This document shows, in pieces, positions 6,540-10,305 of a stretch of 10,305 nucleotides of DNA. The first letter of the stretch is position 1. Each line of letters begins with the position of its first letter. A program made the translations under genes and the position numbers. The notes beneath the pieces were generated by a model that searched no databases, was not told the DNA's origin, and worked only from the letters and a program-made list of their open reading frames with translations. Location of the stretch: assembly GCA_029287105.1 (NCBI GenBank), contig JARFRT010000546.1, positions 1 to 10,305 on the forward strand, read 5' to 3'. Source of the stretch: Akkermansiaceae bacterium (lineage in GTDB: Bacteria; Verrucomicrobiota; Verrucomicrobiia; Verrucomicrobiales; Akkermansiaceae).

Positions 6540-6569
6540 TTGGGAATATGCTGATCGGCGTGATATAAT
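6540..6569 (+). promoter_or_regulatory. Candidate sigma70-type promoter for ftsK
   Basis: A perfect -10 hexamer TATAAT (6564-6569) lies 18 bp downstream of TTGGGA (6540-6545), a 4-of-6 match to the -35 consensus. This A/T-rich patch stands out in otherwise GC-rich DNA and is about 130 bp upstream of the ftsK ATG. The -35 hexamer is also the right arm of a dyad TCCCAA-N8-TTGGGA (6526-6545), which could be an operator. The remaining 6570-6703 leader holds no further clear element. The predicted transcript would carry a leader of roughly 125-130 nt. Confidence 0.45.
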
Positions 6570-6703
6570 TAGCATTTCCTGATTATCAAATTGACGGGAT
6601 TTCTCTTGCCAGAGGCCATGTGCTGGGGGATGCTGAGCCAATCGGATCGGCGACATGTGGTGATATCATGTGCCTGCCCGAGATGGATTGACTGACCTGA
6701 GCT

Positions 6704-9226
6704 ATGGCATCCCCCCGCAACAAACTGAAAAACAAGAAAAAGGACCGGAAACCCTGGCCTAATGAGGTGTTGGGTATCCTGCTTTGTGGCGCGGCGATCT
6801 TGCTGCTGCTGTCGTTGGTGTCCTATTCGCCCCATGATTTGCCGCATTTGCCGGGTATGGGGGGAGGGGCTGAGGCCGCCGAGCGCAGCAATGTGAACTG
6901 GATTGGGCCGGTGGGGGCGTTTCTGGGCTATGTCTTCCTGATGGGTTTCGGGGCTGCCGCGTACCTGATTCCCTTGTCGATGCTCTGGTTGGGGTTGGCG
7001 AAGCTGGTTTTTGATGCACGGCCATCGTGGCGGACCTGGCTGGGTTGTGGTGTGTTTGTTCTGAGTGCCGCGGCACTGCTTGGGGTGCAGAATCTGTTTC
7101 TGTTGGATTGGGCCGAACGCAATTATCTGACCGGTGCCGGTGGAGGTGCCGGATACTGGGTGGGTACCCGGTTTCTGGAAGCGTTGTTGAACAAACCTGG
7201 TGCGATTTTGGTGCTTTTTTGTGTGTATCTTGTCAGCCTGATTCTTCTTACGGGCTTGCATCCTATTGCGTTTAGTCGTGGTGTCTTCTGCTATGCCGCT
7301 ACCTGGTTGCGCGAGCGTAAGCACCGCAAGCTTGAGCGGGCGGAAAACAGGTCTGCCGTTGAGCAGCGGCGGATTGAGCGTGACAACCGGCTTGCTGGAA
7401 TTCGTGCGGGGGATGGCGCTGCCGACGCAGCGGCACCCTCCAAGGTGGCGAGGAAAAAGAAGGCAGCGAAACCGGAAGCTGAGAAGGATCCGCAAGCTGA
7501 ATTACCCCTCAAGGAGGTGCCGGAGCCCCAGATCATTGATTCCTCGCAGCGCCGCAAACCCAATGCGGACCCTGCGGCGAAGCCATTTGGCAAGAAAAGG
7601 CTCGATCATGCGGGCCTGACTACGGAGGAGTATGAGAATTATGAACTTCCCGGTTTTGATTTGCTCGATATCCCTGATCACGAAGAGCCGGAAAAGGAAG
7701 CTGACAAAAGCGAGCTGGTGGCTACCCAGAAGATCATTGTTGATACCCTGAAAGCCTTTGGAGTGGAAGTGACGGCAGGAAACATCACGCGGGGCCCGAC
7801 GATTACGCGTTATGAGGTCTATCCGAGTCCGGGACTCCGGGTGAGTCGGATCACCCAGCTTGAGGCGGACCTTGCGCGTGCCACCAAGGCTGAGCGGATC
7901 AACATCCTTGCGCCTGTTCCCGGGTCGGACACCGTGGGTATTGAAATTGCCAACCTGGAGAAAGTTGCGGTTCCCCTGCATGAGTTGCTGCAGGATCCGG
8001 CCTTTGTCAGCTCGAAGAATAAAATTCCGTTGGCACTGGGTAAGGATGTCTATGGCAATGCGGTGATTGGTGACCTTGCCGCCATGCCGCATCTTCTTGT
8101 CGCGGGTGCGACCGGTTCCGGCAAATCGGTTTGTATCAACTCGATCATATCCAGTATCCTTTACAAATTCAGTCCGAACGAGCTGCGTTTTATCATGGTG
8201 GATCCGAAGGTGGTCGAGATGCAGATGTATAACTCGCTGCCACACCTGGCGGTGCCGGTGGTGACCGACCCTAACAAGGTGATTGCCGCACTGCGATGGA
8301 CGGTGAATGAAATGGAGCGCCGCTACCGGATTTTTGCCGAGGTCGGGGTGCGTAATTTTGATGGCTTCAACGCCAGGAAGCTTCCTGAGAAAGAGGTTCC
8401 CGAGGAAGTGGATGACGATGCAACCGAAGATGTGCCCGAGGAGGAGGACTATGATGCCGAGCACATTGATTCGATTGCCCAGGCACTTACCGATGGCGAG
8501 CTGGGGCCGCTGGCGATCGATGGGTCCGAGGATGAGGATGCGGCTGAACCGATACCTGACCGTATTCCCTACATTGTGGTGATTATTGATGAGCTTGCCG
8601 ACCTCATGCAGACGGCGCCCGCTGATATGGAAATGAACATTGCGCGCATTGCCCAGAAGGCGCGTGCGGCGGGAATTCATCTGATTGTGGCGACCCAGAC
8701 GCCGCGTGCCGATGTGGTGACGGGCATCATCAAGGCGAACATCCCGAGTCGCATTGCCTTCCAGGTGTCGTCCAAGTTAGATAGTCGGGTCATCCTCGAT
8801 GTCTCCGGAGCCGACAAGTTGGTGGGTAAGGGGGATATGCTTTATCTTGCGCCGGGGTCTGCCAAGCTTGAGCGGTCCCAAGGGGCGTTCATCTCGGATG
8901 ACGAAGTGGAGAATCTAGTGCGTTTTTGTTCCACTCAGGTTGAGCAGAAATTTGAGAAGACGGTGCAGGATCACATCGAAAGTGGCGGGCTCGATGACGA
9001 TGACGAGGACGTTTCAAGTGCCGACGAGGAGATCGTGCAGAAGTGCATGGAGGTGATCCGCCAGGAGAAAAAGGCGAGCACCTCACTGCTTCAGCGTCGG
9101 CTTCGCCTTGGCTATACCCGGGCTGCCCGGATGATGGATATCCTTGAACAGCGTGGCATCATCGGGCCCGGCGAGGGGGCCAAGCCACGGGAAATCCTGA
9201 TCAACGTCGGCCAGGACGAGGCGTAG
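6704..9226 (+). CDS. ftsK: DNA translocase FtsK
   Basis: FtsK is the septal, membrane-anchored DNA pump that clears the chromosome from the division site and helps resolve chromosome dimers with XerCD. This 840-residue protein has a basic N-terminus and hydrophobic segments at about 22-42, 67-103 (long), 112-132 and 166-186, followed by a charged linker (about 203-330). The motor follows, starting with TQKIIVDTLKAFGVEV and GPTITRYEVYP. It has Walker A G-A-T-G-S-G-K-S (468-475, Lys474), VDPKVVEMQMYNSLPHL and Walker B VVIIDELADL (Asp629, Glu630). The RIAQKARAAGIHLIVATQTP stretch and the C-terminal gamma winged helix (about 773-840, STSLLQRRLRLGYTRAARMMD) complete it. The linker is short compared with the several-hundred-residue E. 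coli one. A 60-residue acidic insertion (560-619) lies between the Walker motifs. The ATG at 6704 has no strong Shine-Dalgarno sequence. The gene is convergent with glnS, 19 bp away. Confidence 0.97.
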   Translation: MASPRNKLKNKKKDRKPWPNEVLGILLCGAAILLLLSLVSYSPHDLPHLPGMGGGAEAAERSNVNWIGPVGAFLGYVFLMGFGAAAYLIPLSMLWLGLAKLVFDARPSWRTWLGCGVFVLSAAALLGVQNLFLLDWAERNYLTGAGGGAGYWVGTRFLEALLNKPGAILVLFCVYLVSLILLTGLHPIAFSRGVFCYAATWLRERKHRKLERAENRSAVEQRRIERDNRLAGIRAGDGAADAAAPSKVARKKKAAKPEAEKDPQAELPLKEVPEPQIIDSSQRRKPNADPAAKPFGKKRLDHAGLTTEEYENYELPGFDLLDIPDHEEPEKEADKSELVATQKIIVDTLKAFGVEVTAGNITRGPTITRYEVYPSPGLRVSRITQLEADLARATKAERINILAPVPGSDTVGIEIANLEKVAVPLHELLQDPAFVSSKNKIPLALGKDVYGNAVIGDLAAMPHLLVAGATGSGKSVCINSIISSILYKFSPNELRFIMVDPKVVEMQMYNSLPHLAVPVVTDPNKVIAALRWTVNEMERRYRIFAEVGVRNFDGFNARKLPEKEVPEEVDDDATEDVPEEEDYDAEHIDSIAQALTDGELGPLAIDGSEDEDAAEPIPDRIPYIVVIIDELADLMQTAPADMEMNIARIAQKARAAGIHLIVATQTPRADVVTGIIKANIPSRIAFQVSSKLDSRVILDVSGADKLVGKGDMLYLAPGSAKLERSQGAFISDDEVENLVRFCSTQVEQKFEKTVQDHIESGGLDDDDEDVSSADEEIVQKCMEVIRQEKKASTSLLQRRLRLGYTRAARMMDILEQRGIIGPGEGAKPREILINVGQDEA

Positions 9227-9249
9227 CATGGCCGGGACGGTCATGCTAC
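9223..9249. terminator. Hairpin shared by the ftsK and glnS 3' ends
   Basis: The arms GTAGCATGGCC (9223-9233) and GGTCATGCTAC (9239-9249) form an 11-bp stem with a single G-U wobble around a 5-base loop (GGGAC). The left arm contains the TAG stop of ftsK and the right arm contains the complement of the glnS TAG stop. The symmetry means a similar hairpin can form in both convergent transcripts. There is no T-run after the stem on either strand, so it is not a textbook intrinsic terminator. It may act as a bidirectional 3'-end or RNA-stability element. Confidence 0.55.
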
Positions 9250-10305
9250 TTCCACGAGTCCTTCAAGGCAACGGTGCGGTTGAAGACGGCTTTTTCCCCG
9301 GAGATGTGATCGACGCTGTCGGCGCAAAAGTAACCGACGCGTTCAAACTGGAAGACGTCCCCCGGGTTGGCGCCGGCGAGTGATGCTTCCAGCTTGGCAT
9401 TGGTAATGACCGAGAGGGAATCGGTGTTGAGGCAGCTCAGGAATCCGCCTTCCGCGGCATCCGGGTTTTCGACGGAGAACAGCCTGTCGTAGAGCCGGAC
9501 TTCGGCATCCATGGCGGTGGCTGAATCCACCCAGTGGATGGCGGCGCGGCATTTGACGCCTTCGGGGGCGTCCTTGCCGATGGTGTCGGGGATGAATTCA
9601 CAGCGGATTTCCGTGACTTCGCCGGTGTCGCTTTTCTCAAATCCAGTGCAGGTGATGATGTAGCCGCCGCGCAGTCGGACGGATCGGCCCGGGCCGAGGC
9701 GGAAAAACTTGTTAGGCGGCTCCTCCATGAAATCGTCGTGTTCGATCCAGAGTTCGCTGCCGAGGGAAACCTGGCGTGTGCCAGCCTCCTTGTTGGCGGG
9801 GTTGTTAGGAACCTCGACCTGCTCGGAGTGGGTGGCGTCGGGCCAATTGGTGATCACGACCTTGAGTGGGTTGACCACGGCCATGCGGCGTTCCGCATTC
9901 TGGTTGAGTTCGTTACGGATTTCGGCCTCGAGGATTGCCATGTCGGTGACGCTGTTGAACTTGGTGATGCCGACGCGGTGGCAGAAGCTGCGGATGGCGG
10001 CGGGCTGGTAGCCGCGGCGGCGCATGCCGGAGATGGTCAGAAGCCGCGGATCGTCCCAGCCGCTGACGTGGCCTTCACTGACGAGTTGCAGCAGCTTGCG
10101 TTTACTCATCACCGTGTAGCTCAGGTTGAGGCGGGAAAACTCGATTTGGCGTGGTTTTGCGGGAACCGGGCAGTTGTCGATAAACCAATCGTACAGTGGC
10201 CGGTGGTTTTCAAACTCGAGGGTGCAAAGTGAGTGGGTGATATGCTCGAGAGCATCTTCCAGCGGGTGGGCAAAATCGTACATCGGGTAGACGCACCATT
10301 GATCG
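9246..10305 (-). CDS. glnS: Glutamine--tRNA ligase, C-terminal part (5' end outside window)
   Basis: GlnRS charges tRNA-Gln with glutamine in the cytosol. The 352 residues present correspond to roughly the C-terminal two thirds of a class I GlnRS of about 550 residues. They begin inside the catalytic domain at DQWCVYPMYDFAHPLEDALE and end at TAG 9248-9246. Diagnostic stretches are THSLCTLEFENHRPLYDW, PRQIEFSRLNLSYTVMSKRK (the V-M-S-K form of the KMSKS loop, about 10100-10112), GWDDPRLLTISGMRRRGY, and the anticodon-binding beta-barrel regions ending in AIHWVDSA, VRLYDRLFSVENPDAAEGG, FQFERVGYFCADS and KAVFNRTVALKDSW. The similarity to E. coli GlnS is evident along the whole length. An internal ATG at 10283 is not the start: the frame continues upstream to the window edge and the HIGH motif lies outside. 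The presence of GlnRS suggests direct Gln-tRNA charging rather than sole reliance on the GatCAB route. Confidence 0.97.
   Translation of the reverse strand, partial: DQWCVYPMYDFAHPLEDALEHITHSLCTLEFENHRPLYDWFIDNCPVPAKPRQIEFSRLNLSYTVMSKRKLLQLVSEGHVSGWDDPRLLTISGMRRRGYQPAAIRSFCHRVGITKFNSVTDMAILEAEIRNELNQNAERRMAVVNPLKVVITNWPDATHSEQVEVPNNPANKEAGTRQVSLGSELWIEHDDFMEEPPNKFFRLGPGRSVRLRGGYIITCTGFEKSDTGEVTEIRCEFIPDTIGKDAPEGVKCRAAIHWVDSATAMDAEVRLYDRLFSVENPDAAEGGFLSCLNTDSLSVITNAKLEASLAGANPGDVFQFERVGYFCADSVDHISGEKAVFNRTVALKDSWK

Noticed and set aside
6618..6695. 25-codon upstream open frame (ATG 6618 to TGA 6693-6695) just before ftsK
   Set aside because: AGAGG lies only two bases from its ATG, too close for a good ribosome-binding site, and the peptide (Cys/Arg-rich) has no recognisable leader-peptide feature such as a run of one amino acid.
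7502..8680. Minus-strand open frame of 392 codons opposite ftsK
   Set aside because: It lies wholly antisense to the conserved FtsK motor domain, has no recognisable motif, and has the Arg/His/Leu-rich composition typical of a shadow frame.
9534..10232. Plus-strand open frame of 232 codons opposite glnS
   Set aside because: It is antisense to clearly conserved GlnRS sequence; its Gly/Ala/Val/Asp-rich composition comes from the GC-rich complementary codons.

Overview
This is a GC-rich bacterial window that looks like a short-read (probably metagenomic or draft-genome) contig end. Bases 1-64 are not biological: they are an Illumina Nextera P7/i7/read-2 adapter that was never trimmed, so real DNA starts at about base 65. 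The likely source is a member of the Verrucomicrobiota. I infer this by recollection, without a search, from the style of the FtsK motor domain, the bacterial GlnS, the split Tm-1-like/PEP-hydrolase pair and the PAS-AraC regulator. It remains an inference.

Left block (65-5051, all minus strand). Reading in the direction of transcription (high to low coordinates), it holds a Fur-family repressor and a PAQR/hemolysin III membrane protein. An alpha/beta hydrolase follows, sharing one base with the hemolysin III stop codon. Next come a PAS-AraC regulator broken by one in-frame TAG, a TIM-barrel 'phosphoenolpyruvate hydrolase family' protein, and a Tm-1-like (UPF0261) protein cut off by the adapter. 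The last two are 19 bp apart and are the bacterial counterparts of the two halves of the plant/fungal Tm-1 fusion. The AraC-type regulator next to them is a plausible controller.

Middle block (5052-6703). A small predicted lipoprotein runs divergently from fur and convergently with a DUF2064/TIGR04282 glycosyltransferase-like gene on the minus strand. A 207-bp intergenic region with a good sigma70-like -10 box (TATAAT) separates that gene from ftsK.

Right block (6704-10305). A complete ftsK DNA translocase gene on the plus strand is convergent with glnS on the minus strand, whose 5' part lies outside the window. The two genes are 19 bp apart. An 11-bp-stem hairpin covers both stop codons.

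I see no tRNA, rRNA, CRISPR array, transposase or phage gene, and no gene-free stretch longer than about 210 bp. I do not find a convincing new multi-gene system. The points most worth a second look are the adapter artefact, the nonsense codon in the PAS-AraC gene, the Tm-1 split pair with its regulator, the shared ftsK/glnS hairpin, and an acidic insertion in the FtsK motor.
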